Shown here: one piece after another, positions 29,372-38,352 of the stretch | How the letters are laid out: each line of letters begins with the position of its first letter | Position numbering within the stretch: the stretch's first letter is position 1 | Assembly (NCBI GenBank): GCA_024644405.1 | Contig: JAHELC010000010.1 | Span: 52,596 to 116,595 of the forward strand | Reading direction: 5' to 3' | DNA: 64,000 bases | Source of the DNA: Nitrospinaceae bacterium | GTDB lineage: Bacteria > Nitrospinota > Nitrospinia > Nitrospinales > Nitrospinaceae | Made by a program: the position numbers and the translations under genes | Notes under the pieces: model-generated | Database searches by the model: none | What the model saw: only the letters and a program-made list of their open reading frames with translations | What the model was told of the DNA's origin: nothing

Positions 29372-30667
29372 ATGATTACTTTGAAGCTTCGTAAAGAGGA
29401 CAAAAAAGCACGACAATCGTTTTCCTTTCTCAAGAAAATTCTTGCCCACCACCCATCGCGTGATTTTGCCGTGCGTCTCTGGGATGGGTCATGTTTGGCG
29501 CCGGAGGCCGGACAAACCCGCCGGTTCACATTGGTCATCAATCATCCGGGAACACTCAGGAAACTCTTGTGGCACCCGACCCAGCTGCGTCTGGGCCAGG
29601 CGTACGTATTCAAGGATCTGGATATTGAAGGCGACCTGGAAGCGGCCCTGAAGCTTCCTGAGATGATGACCGGTATCCATGTCAAATGGCGCGAGAAAAT
29701 CTTATTTGTCAAATGGTTGCTGTCTTTGCCGACGACCGACAAGGACTCGAAGACACGTTTCACCGCTCCTGCCAATGGGGAACCGGCCCGACGGGATCGC
29801 GTCCGTAAAGCGATCAGCTTTCATTATGATTTACCGGTGGCTTTCTGGAATAAAGTGCTCGACGATTCCATGCAGTATTCCTGCGCCTACTTTCAGTCGT
29901 GGCAGGAGGATTTGAATGCCGCCCAAACCCATAAGGTGGATTACATCTGCCGCAAATTGATGTTGCAACCGGGGGAAACCTTTCTGGATGTGGGATGCGG
30001 TTGGGGCGGTTTGATCCTGCACGCCGCGAAGCATTATGGGGTCGATGCCCTGGGCGTCACCGTCAGCCGCGAACAGGCCGAGTATGCCCGCGAGCAGATT
30101 CGTCAACAGGGATTATCATCCCAGTGCCGGGTGGAGTTGGTCGATTTCAGGGATCTGACCGGAGGGGAGCGGTTCGATAAAATCGCTTCTGTGGGTTCGG
30201 TTGAACACGCGCATTCGTATATGAACGCTTATTTTGAAACCGCCTGGCGCCTGCTGGCACGGGGAGGCCTGTTTCTCAATCACGGTATCTCTTCAACGTT
30301 TCAATACGAGTTGCCCTCGGCGCCCGATTCGTTCGTCAATCAGTATGTCTTTCCGGATGGTGACGTGGATCCGCTGTCCTTAACGCTGGGAATCGCGGAG
30401 AAAACCGGATTTGAAATCCGTGACATTGAAAATCTGCGCGAACATTATGCGCAGACCCTGCGGTTATGGGTGGAAAATCTCGACCGCAAACGGGAAGACA
30501 TCCGCAGAATTTCTGGTGAAATCACCTGGCGGATTTTCAAATTGTATATGGCCGGCTCCGCCAACAGTTTCAGCCGGGGCCGCCTCAATCTGTTTCAGAC
30601 CCTGTTGACCAAGTCCGACTGCGGACACACCCCGTTACCCGCAACGCGGAAAGAGTGGTATGTTTGA
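29372..30667 (+). CDS. cfa: Cyclopropane-fatty-acyl-phospholipid synthase family methyltransferase
   Basis: The 431-residue enzyme transfers a methylene group from SAM to double bonds of membrane phospholipid acyl chains. The N-terminal non-catalytic domain (about 1-125) is followed by the SAM domain: AISFHYDLPVAFWNKVLDDS and YSCAYF, motif I LDVGCGWGGLILHAA, then GVTVSREQAEYAREQI, and later LFLNHGIS. All are CFA synthase hallmarks. The ribosome site (CAGGGGGGAATT) is very strong. Length fits the long, E. coli-like form. Related enzymes such as tuberculostearic methyltransferases share this fold, so the exact acyl modification is less certain. It stands alone on the plus strand. Confidence 0.9.
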   Translation: MITLKLRKEDKKARQSFSFLKKILAHHPSRDFAVRLWDGSCLAPEAGQTRRFTLVINHPGTLRKLLWHPTQLRLGQAYVFKDLDIEGDLEAALKLPEMMTGIHVKWREKILFVKWLLSLPTTDKDSKTRFTAPANGEPARRDRVRKAISFHYDLPVAFWNKVLDDSMQYSCAYFQSWQEDLNAAQTHKVDYICRKLMLQPGETFLDVGCGWGGLILHAAKHYGVDALGVTVSREQAEYAREQIRQQGLSSQCRVELVDFRDLTGGERFDKIASVGSVEHAHSYMNAYFETAWRLLARGGLFLNHGISSTFQYELPSAPDSFVNQYVFPDGDVDPLSLTLGIAEKTGFEIRDIENLREHYAQTLRLWVENLDRKREDIRRISGEITWRIFKLYMAGSANSFSRGRLNLFQTLLTKSDCGHTPLPATRKEWYV

Positions 30668-30848
30668 GTAGAGATATTAAATTTTATGCCTGGCACCGGT
30701 TGAGTTTTGAAACAGGCCATGCGGGATGAAATGGAAACTCAGTGATTCAGTTGCTTTTCGAGTGGTTTCGGAGTAAAACGAAATAGCCTGCAATGCCGGT
30801 GGGGGACTCTGCCGGCCGGATGAATCCCACCTCTTGAGGAATTCAGAA

Positions 30849-31256
30849 ATGCCCTTCAAAAAAGCAATCCGGTTCTGCGGAGTGTATCTGCTGGCGGCGA
30901 TCATGCTCTGGGTGCCCACCGTTGCCCAGGCGGAAATGCTGAGTACCCAGAAGACGCTCCAATCCTTAACCTCGAATGCTGAAAAACGGGAGTGGCTGAC
31001 TTCCATGGTCCTTCGCAAGGAGGTGCAGACGCAACTGCAGGAATACGGCGTGTCCCAAACGGAATCGCTGAACCGGGTCAACAGCATGACCGATGATGAA
31101 GTCGCTTCGGTCATCAATCAAATTGAAGAGTACGTTGCCGCAGGCGATCCTCTCTGGAGAGCTTCCGGTGACAGGGATGCGGGTTACATTTTTACTATAA
31201 TCGTCGGCGTTCTCGTCATAGGGTGCCTGGCTTTCTGTTGGATCATCTTCATCTGA
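30849..31256 (+). CDS. PA2779-family small membrane protein
   Basis: This 135-residue protein has an N-terminal signal (GVYLLAAIMLWVPTVAQA), a helical middle with the family pattern (REWLTSMVLRKEVQTQLQEY, then LNRVNSMTDDEVASVINQ) and a C-terminal membrane helix (YIFTIIVGVLVIGCLAFCWI). These features and the next gene match the PA2779 family of Pseudomonas, which is regularly encoded beside a PA2778-type cysteine peptidase. The ATG at 30849 has TTGAGGA at good spacing. The two genes are 9 bases apart. The function is unknown; a substrate or partner of the peptidase is a fair inference. Confidence 0.85.
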   Translation: MPFKKAIRFCGVYLLAAIMLWVPTVAQAEMLSTQKTLQSLTSNAEKREWLTSMVLRKEVQTQLQEYGVSQTESLNRVNSMTDDEVASVINQIEEYVAAGDPLWRASGDRDAGYIFTIIVGVLVIGCLAFCWIIFI

Positions 31257-31265
31257 GTTATCCCT

Positions 31266-32219
31266 ATGAAAAGGTCGATGGCATCGAATCTTCGGTTTTT
31301 GATTTGGGCCGGGTTGTCCTGTTTGATGTGGGCGGGGTGTGCCACCGCTCCGCCAAAAATTGAGTTGCCCGCTTCCCTCGACGTTCCCCGCAAAATTGAA
31401 TTAACGGAAGTTCCATTCCACCCCCAGGGTGAATATCAATGCGGTCCCGCATCCCTCGCGATGTCATTGGAATGGTCCGGCGTGGCGATCACTCCCGGCC
31501 AGTTGAAACCGGAAGTGTATACCCCCAGCCGCCAGGGGAGTCTGCCCCCGGATATGATCGGTGCCGCCCGCCGCCACGGCCGCGTCGCATACCCGATACA
31601 CCGCATTGAAGATATCTTAAAAGAAGTGGCCGGCGGCCATCCCGTCATCGTACTGCAACGGTTGCAGTCTTTGTTCCAGGCCAGTTGGCACTATGCGGTG
31701 GTCATCGGTTACGATCTGGATCAACGCGAAATCATTCTTCACTCCGGCGAAGAAGCCCGGGAAGTGTTATCCATCGATGAATTTTCGAGCACCTGGCAGC
31801 CTTCGGGATATTGGGGACTCCTCACGCTTTCTCCTGAGATTTTTCCCGCGACGGTGAGGGAGGCGGTCTATCTCAAAGCCGTTGTCGGATTGGAACAGAC
31901 CGAACGCTGGACCGAAACCCAGCAGGCCTATGCCCGAGCGGCGGACCGCTGGCCGCACAACGAAACGGCCTGGATCGGTCTCGGCAACAGCCGCTATGCC
32001 TTGCACAATCTGGCCGGGGCCGAACAGGCCTTTCGTTCCGCGGTCGATGCCGCACCCCGGTCGGGTGCGGCTTACAACAACCTGGCACACGTGCTCATGG
32101 AGTTGGACCGTTCCGAGGAGGCTCTGGAAGTCATCAACCAGGCCATCCGCCTGGGCGGTCCACTGGCCGAGGTCTTCCAGAAAACCCGCACGCAAATCCA
32201 AGAGCGGATCGGCAGTTGA
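31266..32219 (+). CDS. PA2778-family C39-like cysteine peptidase lipoprotein with TPRs
   Basis: The 317-residue protein has a lipoprotein signal (LIWAGLSCLMWAGCATAPP). The papain-like C39 peptidase domain follows, with catalytic Cys in EYQCGPASLAMSLEW and His in ASWHYAVVIGYDLDQ. The third member of the triad is probably the Asp/His of IILHSG. The C-terminal 115 residues are tetratricopeptide repeats (NETAWIGLGNSRYALHNLAG). This order is diagnostic of the PA2778 family and it pairs with the PA2779-like gene just upstream. C39 peptidases cleave double-glycine leaders, but this stand-alone, lipid-anchored form has no bacteriocin exporter nearby. Its substrate is unknown. Confidence 0.88.
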   Translation: MKRSMASNLRFLIWAGLSCLMWAGCATAPPKIELPASLDVPRKIELTEVPFHPQGEYQCGPASLAMSLEWSGVAITPGQLKPEVYTPSRQGSLPPDMIGAARRHGRVAYPIHRIEDILKEVAGGHPVIVLQRLQSLFQASWHYAVVIGYDLDQREIILHSGEEAREVLSIDEFSSTWQPSGYWGLLTLSPEIFPATVREAVYLKAVVGLEQTERWTETQQAYARAADRWPHNETAWIGLGNSRYALHNLAGAEQAFRSAVDAAPRSGAAYNNLAHVLMELDRSEEALEVINQAIRLGGPLAEVFQKTRTQIQERIGS

Positions 32220-32348
32220 TCTTCATGAAATACATCCTGATTCTTAAAGGATTAGGCTGATTCCTCCCGGTTATCCTCGCTCCTTTTCCCCTTGTCCTGC
32301 CCCGCTAATTTTGACACTATAAAGGAACCACTTGAACTTCGAGGTTGC

Positions 32349-33671
32349 ATGCGCCTTACCCATTTAATATCCATTTCGGGGCTCCTTGCCCTGTTGCTTC
32401 TTTTCTCTAACCCGGCCGGGGCTGCCAATGTGTTCAACGCGCTGTCCCTTCAAAAAATGGAACTGGAGCAACGCCATGGCATCACCAACCTCGAGTGTTT
32501 TCCTTTCCTTATTAATATAGGTTCCAACGCCGACGAGGCGGAGCGGGTCCGGCAATGCCGGGTCGGGGTGACGACACTGGCTTCCGCCTTGGAGAAGGTA
32601 CCGGACACCGGTCTGCGGATCGTGGGGATCAGCACCCGGTTCCTGCGCAGTGGCGGATTTCATACCCTGCTGGTGCCGTGGGACGCCACCCGGGAGGACA
32701 TGATTCGGGTGTTGCAAGACACGCCTTCCTTAGAAGAACAGAAACATTTTATCGAGAAGGTCTATCAACTGAAAAAAAAGATTCAGACCGGCCTGCATAT
32801 CCGGCAACTGTATTGCACTTTCAAAATATCTAATGAGCAATGCCTGCATGGATATCAAACTTTGGCTGCGGTAGAACCCGACCGCCGAATGGGCCGCATG
32901 TCCTGGGCAGCCGTCGCTGTCACCGATAGCCATTTGCCGGAAAAAGATCGTGCGGTATTAACCTTGAAATTCGACGACCCGCCGTCACTCATGACCCAGA
33001 GGATGAAACATGATCCCGCCGCGGAGGAGTGGAAACGTCAGAAAAAGATTTACGCGGAAATTAAAAAACTTTACGGCCGGAGGCTTAAGGCCCTGCAGTT
33101 GCCGAATTTTTTCTGTGACAAAGGTCTGGTTCAGGAGGAATGTCTCGAAGGCGCGAAAAATTTTCATGAAGCGGCGAAGGATCCGGGTTTGCGGAAAAAA
33201 CTGTGGGGCACAGTGACGGTCCACAAATACAATACGCTGATTAAAAGCGATCACGATGACGTGTTCCGGTACGATCTCGCTCCCGCAGAAATCATCCGGG
33301 TTTTTTCCCAGAAACCTGATCAGTCCCAAATGCAGATCAGCATCACCCTCGCCGAAAAGCTGGAGAAACGGACCAAGAACAATTCCACCGGCCTGCGCGC
33401 CGTATGTGACCTGGAAGGTTTGCATTCCGCCGACTGCGCGCAGGGTTTCGAGAATTTCATCGCGTTTGTCCGGAATCATCGCGACTATCGCGTAGGCCGT
33501 CCATTCACCGACGTTATGTTCATCGACGGCACCCAGCTCGGTCGGGTGAATTTCGCCTTAAACTCCAAAGTGCGCCACAGCTATTTTTATATTGACGTTC
33601 ACAGCTCCCCGGAAGAAATGGCGGAGCATCTTTCCCGCTTCGGTTCCTCCCAATCCAACCCCGTGCGTTAA
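32349..33671 (+). CDS. Secreted protein with about four 100-residue cysteine-pair repeats, unknown function
   Basis: The 440-residue protein has a signal peptide (LISISGLLALLLLFSNPAGA). The rest looks repetitive: cysteine pairs at about residues 50/70, 156/165, 256/265 and 353/363. The last three share the pattern C-x(8-9)-C-x2-G (CTFKISNEQCLHG, CDKGLVQEECLEG, CDLEGLHSADCAQG). Spacing between copies is close to 100 residues. Each pair is followed by a short helix and then a beta-rich stretch (WGTVTVHKYN, MSWAAVAVTD). The cysteines probably form disulfides in the periplasm or outside. I do not recognise the family. The ATG at 32349 has GAGGTT before it; the frame is open to 32292. Confidence 0.75.
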   Translation: MRLTHLISISGLLALLLLFSNPAGAANVFNALSLQKMELEQRHGITNLECFPFLINIGSNADEAERVRQCRVGVTTLASALEKVPDTGLRIVGISTRFLRSGGFHTLLVPWDATREDMIRVLQDTPSLEEQKHFIEKVYQLKKKIQTGLHIRQLYCTFKISNEQCLHGYQTLAAVEPDRRMGRMSWAAVAVTDSHLPEKDRAVLTLKFDDPPSLMTQRMKHDPAAEEWKRQKKIYAEIKKLYGRRLKALQLPNFFCDKGLVQEECLEGAKNFHEAAKDPGLRKKLWGTVTVHKYNTLIKSDHDDVFRYDLAPAEIIRVFSQKPDQSQMQISITLAEKLEKRTKNNSTGLRAVCDLEGLHSADCAQGFENFIAFVRNHRDYRVGRPFTDVMFIDGTQLGRVNFALNSKVRHSYFYIDVHSSPEEMAEHLSRFGSSQSNPVR

Positions 33672-33812
33672 TACATCATTTCCTTCGGCTGTTGTAGTTG
33701 CCCCATTTATGGTGCTCTGTTCAAAACCGCTCAATAAATCGAGCAACTACAAAACATTAAAAGCCAACCCCACTTGTATCCTTCCCTTAGAAAGGGGGGA
33801 ATTATTTTTATT

Positions 33813-33840
33813 CGCCCCGCGCGGAGCGGTCAATTGTCGC
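33813..33840. repeat. GC-rich hairpin shared with the repeat at 60000
   Basis: GCCCCGCGCGGAGCGG is the exact reverse complement of a segment at about 60000-60016. It lies just 3' of the fliW stop codon region, on the side where a fliW transcript would end, and can form a stable stem. Confidence 0.5.
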
Positions 33841-34276
33841 GGACGGCGTTGGAAAGTAGGGGATGCTGGGTGGTGTAGTCCGGTTGGGTCAGTACGACTT
33901 GTTTGCCGGTGTTCAGGCGGGGATGGATGACCAACGGCGCCAGCAGGTTGCCTGTCATCTTACGGTAGTCTTCGGGCACGGTCACGATGACGCGGATAAG
34001 AAACGCCTCGTCGTCGCCCAGACCGATAGCGCGCCGGTCTTCTGCCGTCAGTGTTACTGCGTAGTCGGAGACAAAAGGGATGGGGTCGGTAACGACGAAC
34101 GCCAGCTCCGGTGTGGTGAGTGACTGCAGCCACTCCAGCGGCGAATCGATGGTGGCATCGAACGGGAGCAGGGCGAATTGCGTTTCCTGCTCGAAACCGT
34201 AGAGTCCGTCGGGACAGTTCAGGATTTCATCGTCCGTCACTTCAAATTCGCCGAAGCGTGTGGATTGGTATTTCAT
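33830..34276 (-). CDS. fliW: Flagellar assembly factor FliW (CsrA antagonist)
   Basis: FliW (148 residues) binds CsrA and relieves its repression of flagellin translation, and itself is bound by flagellin. The N-terminus MKYQSTRFGEFEVTDDEILN with the following GLYGFEQETQFALLPF is the family signature, and the middle LAFVVTDPIPFVSDY is also typical. The ATG at 34276 overlaps the csrA stop (ATGA), which implies translational coupling and fixes the start; the frame is open further to 34300. The csrA-fliW arrangement is the usual one next to flagellin genes, but no flagellin gene is present here. Confident. Confidence 0.95.
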   Translation of the reverse strand: MKYQSTRFGEFEVTDDEILNCPDGLYGFEQETQFALLPFDATIDSPLEWLQSLTTPELAFVVTDPIPFVSDYAVTLTAEDRRAIGLGDDEAFLIRVIVTVPEDYRKMTGNLLAPLVIHPRLNTGKQVVLTQPDYTTQHPLLSNAVRDN

Positions 34277-34512
34277 GATTGCAACTGGTCCCTGGCCCAC
34301 TGCACCACCTGGGAAGGATCGAATTTTCCAACGGCAGCGGCCTGTTTGTTTTCTTCCAGAATTTTAACCAGAATTTCCTGCCGGTACACCTTGATATCGT
34401 CGGGCGCTTCGATGCCCAGGCGCACGGTTTTGCCTTTCACCTCCAGCACGGTGATGCGAACGTTTTCGTTGATGGCGAGGCTTTCGCCGATTTTTCGGGT
34501 GAGCACGAGCAT
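34273..34512 (-). CDS. csrA: Carbon storage regulator CsrA (RsmA)
   Basis: CsrA is a dimeric RNA-binding protein that blocks ribosome binding sites through GGA motifs. The family N-terminus MLVLTRKIGESLAINENVRI begins at the ATG at 34512, and VRLGIEAPDDIKVYRQEI is the conserved core. Upstream in-frame codons up to 34662 have no family match. The protein has 79 residues, longer than the 61 of E. coli, with a C-terminal extension (AAAVGKFDPSQVVQWARDQL) as in other FliW-bearing bacteria, where the extension takes part in the FliW contact. It is translated with fliW from overlapping codons. Confidence 0.95.
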   Translation of the reverse strand: MLVLTRKIGESLAINENVRITVLEVKGKTVRLGIEAPDDIKVYRQEILVKILEENKQAAAVGKFDPSQVVQWARDQLQS

Positions 34513-34690
34513 GGGTGCGGCCGTCGGTGAGAGGTGGGTGTAAACCCGCTTTGTCCTGAGAATTATATCAAAAAAATCAAGGATTTCAGGGGAAATGCGG
34601 TCCGGGGGAATCCAATTGACAGGGTAGGGCCTTTGTGATAATTTCGCTACCTTCGCCTGCATCCAGCCGAATATCAGCCAGAAACAACAA

Positions 34691-34766
<76 letters not shown>

Positions 34767-34774
34767 CCCAAAAT

Positions 34775-34809
34775 AAGGGGGTTGGAGGGTAACACCTCCA
34801 GCCCCTTTT
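34775..34809. terminator. Bidirectional rho-independent terminator
   Basis: An imperfect stem (AAGGGG, TTGGAGG, then CCTCCA, CCCCTTTT) with a six-base loop is bordered by T-rich sequence on the plus strand and by A-rich sequence on the left that reads as T-rich on the minus strand. It lies 8 bases after tRNA-Phe and 24 bases after the stop of the convergent gene at 34834, so it can serve both. Confidence 0.8.
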
Positions 34810-34833
34810 CGAACACTGCCCTGTGCAATGCGG

Positions 34834-35526
34834 TCAGGATTTGTTTTTGAGCTGCCACAAGAGACGCCGCACAATCTTCCGCACATTCTTCGCTTTATTC
34901 CGGTCTTTCATGTCTTCCCGCGAAGTGATTCCCTGCCCGACTAAAAATTCCCGGTATGCCGGATCATCCCATAGGTTCTCCGGCAGAGGACTGCGGTACG
35001 CTCCACGAATCAGCGTCTGCAATTGTTCACTGGACAGTTTCGTTGTGGGGAGCGACTGGGGTGTGGCGCGCGGAACGGGTCTTTGGCCCGGTGCAGTACG
35101 GGCTACAGGTTTCCTCGGAATCCGGGAGGGTTGGGGGGTGACTGCGGGGGCCTGCGACTCGGCGCCCGTGTTGCGATTCAAAATTATGACTTTCCGCAGT
35201 TCGGCGTCGTCCCCAAAAAGTTCTATCCGGCTGAACTCGTCGAGCACCGGTTCCATATTCAAATTCCGCTCCGGTCCGGACTCGCGGACCGGAACCTCTT
35301 CCGTCAGCAAGGGATCGGGCGCCTGGAACTGAACGCCCGACTCCTCAGTCGCCCGCGGCAAGACCTGCCCCAAAGGCGCATAGCGTGTCGATTTTTCGGG
35401 TGGGGGCTTCGCGTCTGCCGGAGGAACGACCCTGGGCGGTGCCGCCGTTTGAGCTGCGGCGGGCTCCGGCCACAACATCCCGATCAATCCGCAAACGCAC
35501 ATGATTTTGCATAACGCTTTCTGCAT
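34834..35526 (-). CDS. Secreted hypothetical protein with proline-rich linker
   Basis: The 230-residue protein starts at the ATG at 35526 with a signal peptide (KIMCVCGLIGMLWPEPAAA, with cleavage near AAAQT). A Pro/Ala-rich region follows (TAAPPRVVPPADAKPPPEKS), then a short possible beta segment (FSRIELFGDDAELRKVIILN). A second Pro-rich linker precedes the helical, basic C-terminus (NKAKNVRKIVRRLLWQLKNK). I do not recognise a family. The frame upstream to 35586 has no support. It is convergent with tRNA-Phe and shares its terminator. Divergent from the Sel1 gene. Confidence 0.65.
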   Translation of the reverse strand: MQKALCKIMCVCGLIGMLWPEPAAAQTAAPPRVVPPADAKPPPEKSTRYAPLGQVLPRATEESGVQFQAPDPLLTEEVPVRESGPERNLNMEPVLDEFSRIELFGDDAELRKVIILNRNTGAESQAPAVTPQPSRIPRKPVARTAPGQRPVPRATPQSLPTTKLSSEQLQTLIRGAYRSPLPENLWDDPAYREFLVGQGITSREDMKDRNKAKNVRKIVRRLLWQLKNKS

Positions 35527-35808
35527 GAGGCCCGATGGGTTGAGTTCAAATGATGGACAGCACAATTCATTTTGGCATGCGGTCATTTAAAATCAAGTCC
35601 TTTGAATCCGGAACCGGTTGTCGTCGTCCGGGATATCCGGAAGCGGGCAGTGCCGAGGGATACTCGCCGTCTCAATTTTTTCCTTTGAAAATAGCCCTGT
35701 TAGGACGGATTTGGGCGAGCGGGCACCCTTTTCAAAATTACACATTATAATAAATAGTTAATGTAATTAAATTTATCGTTCACCTCCATTCGTCAGGATA
35801 CATTGATT

Positions 35809-37296
35809 ATGAGGAGCCTACGGCAATTTCCAAAATCCGGTTTAACCGCTTGTGTGATGGCGGTTTTCTTATTCGTCCTGCCTGCCGCCGCAGGGGCGGC
35901 ATCGTTTAACGACGCGCTGAAAGCCTACAACGAAAAAGACTATAAAACGGCATTACAGATATACAAAACATTGGCCGAACAGGGCAATCCCCGCGCACAG
36001 AACAATCTCGGCAACATGTACGATGTCGGCCTGGGCGTGGAGCAGGATTTGAAACAAGCCGCCGAGTGGTATCAGAAGGCCGCCGAGCAGGACCACGCCA
36101 TCGCCCAGTACAACCTCGGCAACATGTACGATGTCGGCCAGGGCATGCCGCAAAATTTTTCCGAGGCGAAGAAGTGGTATACCGAGGCCGCGGAGAATGG
36201 CTACCCGAAGGCTCAACACAACCTCGGCATCATGTACAGCCGTGGCAAAGGTGTCGATAAGGACCCTGAAGAAGCCGCCGAGTGGTACCAAAAGGCCGCC
36301 GAGCAGGGATTCGACAAGGCGCAGTTCAACCTGGGCTACATGTACAAGGTGGGAGAAGGCGTTTCCAAGGATCCGATCCAGGCCGCGAAATGGTTTCTCC
36401 GCGCCGCCGAGCAGGGTCACGCCAAGGCGCAGTTCAACCTCGGCAACATGTACGACACCGGTGAGGGCGTCCAGAAGAATCTGGAAGAAGCCGCCCGTTG
36501 GTACAAAAAGGCCGCCGAGAGAGGCCTGCCGCGCGCGCAGTTCAACATCGGCAACATGTACGATTTTGGCGAGGGCGTTCAGCAGGATTACCAGCAGGCC
36601 GTCGAGTGGTACGCGAAAGCCGCCGAACAGGGCCATGCCAGTTCCCAGAACAGTCTCGGCAACATGTACGACAAGGGGCTGGGCATCTCGAAAAATCTGA
36701 AAACGGCCATCAAGTGGTACGCCAAGGCCGCCGAGCAGGGGCACGTCCTGGGGCAGTACAACATCGCGACCATGTATTTTCAGGGTCACGGCACCGATCA
36801 AAACAATGCCATGGCCATGAGCTGGTACCTCAAGGCCGCCGGGCAGGAGCATACCCAATCGCAAAACGCGCTCGGGTTGATGTTCGACCAAGGCAGGGGC
36901 GTCACCAAGAATCTGCCCGCCGCCGCGCAGTGGTATCAGAAAGCCGCCGAGGGTGGTCTGGCGCAGGCGCAGTTCAACCTCGCCAGCATGTACGAACTCG
37001 GCGAAGGGGTCACGCAGGATTATGTAAAGGCCAGCGAGTGGTACCAGAAAGCCGCCGACCAGGGTTACGGCCTGGCGCAGGTCTCACTCGGCACGTTGTA
37101 TCACCAGGGAAAAGGCGTCGCGCAGGATCTGGTGAAGGCGCACATGTGGTACAACCTCGCCGCGACGCAATTGCAGGACGGCAAACACAAGGACCGCGCC
37201 GTCAAGAACCGCGAGACCATCAGCAAGTTTATGAACCCGAAGCAAGTGTCCGAAGCCCAGCAAATGGCCGGCGCCTGGAAATCCAAAGGGAAATAA
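35809..37296 (+). CDS. Secreted Sel1-repeat (SLR) protein
   Basis: After a signal peptide (LTACVMAVFLFVLPAAAGA) the 495-residue protein is almost entirely Sel1-like repeats of 36 residues, about 11 to 12 copies of the unit AAEWYQKAAEQGHAIAQYNL followed by GNMYDVGQG. Conservation between copies is high, which suggests recent internal duplication or selection for regularity. Sel1 proteins form alpha-solenoids that hold other proteins; here the location is the periplasm or outer surface. The ATG at 35809 has AGGA upstream; a TTG two codons earlier is less likely. A strong terminator follows at 37366. No partner is evident nearby. Confidence 0.92.
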   Translation: MRSLRQFPKSGLTACVMAVFLFVLPAAAGAASFNDALKAYNEKDYKTALQIYKTLAEQGNPRAQNNLGNMYDVGLGVEQDLKQAAEWYQKAAEQDHAIAQYNLGNMYDVGQGMPQNFSEAKKWYTEAAENGYPKAQHNLGIMYSRGKGVDKDPEEAAEWYQKAAEQGFDKAQFNLGYMYKVGEGVSKDPIQAAKWFLRAAEQGHAKAQFNLGNMYDTGEGVQKNLEEAARWYKKAAERGLPRAQFNIGNMYDFGEGVQQDYQQAVEWYAKAAEQGHASSQNSLGNMYDKGLGISKNLKTAIKWYAKAAEQGHVLGQYNIATMYFQGHGTDQNNAMAMSWYLKAAGQEHTQSQNALGLMFDQGRGVTKNLPAAAQWYQKAAEGGLAQAQFNLASMYELGEGVTQDYVKASEWYQKAADQGYGLAQVSLGTLYHQGKGVAQDLVKAHMWYNLAATQLQDGKHKDRAVKNRETISKFMNPKQVSEAQQMAGAWKSKGK

Positions 37297-37365
37297 CCGC
37301 GAACAGGTTGTTTTCCTCGGGGCCGGGGCAGGCCCCCTATCGGCCCCGGCTCCACCAGATAAGTC

Positions 37366-37400
37366 AAAAGGGTTGAGGAGTTCTCCTCAACCCTTTTTTT
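37366..37400 (+). terminator. Rho-independent terminator of the Sel1 gene
   Basis: A perfect 14-base-pair stem (AAAAGGGTTGAGGA and TCCTCAACCCTTTT) with a GTTC loop is followed by a run of T. It lies 70 bases downstream of the Sel1 stop codon. It is the strongest terminator in the window. Confidence 0.92.
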
Positions 37401-37508
37401 GTTGGCAACCTATTGTCACGCTCGAAGCAATCCTACTTCCGGAGATAAATTAAAACTCAGATTCTTCTTCAGTCTCAGGGTGACAAATAGGGTTCAGCGT
37501 CACGCCAG

Positions 37509-37919
37509 TTATTGGTGGCTTCCGACGTTGGGTATTTTGTCTTGGTAGGCGCGGGGGATTTTGGTGGTTTCGTCGATTTTGGCGGAGCGGATTTGCGTCA
37601 TGGTCAGGCCTTTGACCAGGCTGATGTTGGTGCCCCGGAAATCGGCGCCGGTGACGTCGGCTTTGGTGAAATCGGCACTGGCGAGTTTGGCGCGCATCAG
37701 TTTGGCGTCCACCAGGTTGGCACCGCTCAAATTGGCCTCGATCAGGTTGGCTTCGCAGAGGTTGGTGGCCATCAGATCGGCGTCGCTCAAATTGGCGCCG
37801 CGCAGGTTGGCGCGGGCGAGGTTGGCGCCGCCCAGTTTTTGCCGGGTCAGGTTGGCGCGGTTCAGGTTTCTCTTATTCAGCTCGGCCAGTCGACGATCCG
37901 ATTGTTTCTCTTTTGACAT
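37509..37919 (-). CDS. Pentapeptide-repeat protein
   Basis: The 136-residue protein carries about 14 consecutive pentapeptide repeats of the A(D/N)LXX type (GANLARANLRGANLSDADLM and onward), which fold as a right-handed quadrilateral beta-helix. The N-terminus is polar and the last 35 residues (LTMTQIRSAKIDETTKIPRA) form a capping tail. No other domain is present. Such proteins can mimic DNA or bind partners, but nothing here decides. The start codon has AGGGAATGG at moderate spacing. Confidence 0.93.
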   Translation of the reverse strand: MSKEKQSDRRLAELNKRNLNRANLTRQKLGGANLARANLRGANLSDADLMATNLCEANLIEANLSGANLVDAKLMRAKLASADFTKADVTGADFRGTNISLVKGLTMTQIRSAKIDETTKIPRAYQDKIPNVGSHQ

Positions 37920-38352
37920 ATTGCTGCCATTCCCTTAGAGATCGAGTGCTATTTTAGATTTCTTTTCAGAGGCTTTGAGCGTTTCCGGGAAATAAAGAGG
38001 ATGGGTCGTTTCATCGCCGCTTTCCTGACTTGCCTTAGTGATGTCGTTCTTATCCTATTAGGATCAGGCTTTTCCCCATACCTTTGCAAGGCAAATCGAT
38101 ATTTATTATCACTATGCCGAACCTGTGCGGAGGGGGTTAAGGGGGGAAGGCTCCATGCGTTCTTGTATTTGGATGAGTTACAGTGGCGCCGTGATCAACT
38201 TATCCGCAAACAGTTGAATAAACTGCTTTTAATTTGGTTGAGAGGGATTATACTTTTTATACAGGGAACTCAGACAAGCCTTTGATCGCTATGGGTATCC
38301 CGAACCCCGGGGCTGTGAAGCGCGGCCCGGAACACTGCAACCGACCCTCTCG
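37920..38352. other. Intergenic region, no convincing gene
   Basis: About 430 bases separate the divergent pentapeptide and membrane-protein genes. A 94-codon frame (38001-38285) is present, but it has no homology that I can recognise and its composition looks random. I see no strong promoter match and no RNA fold. Confidence 0.45.

Noticed and set aside
35809..37296. Possible CRISPR array because of regular 108-base repetition
   Set aside because: The periodicity comes from Sel1 repeat codons in a long open frame with a signal peptide; no spacers or direct repeats of CRISPR kind.
38001..38285. 94-codon frame upstream of the large membrane protein
   Set aside because: No ribosome site, no recognisable sequence, and residues look random.
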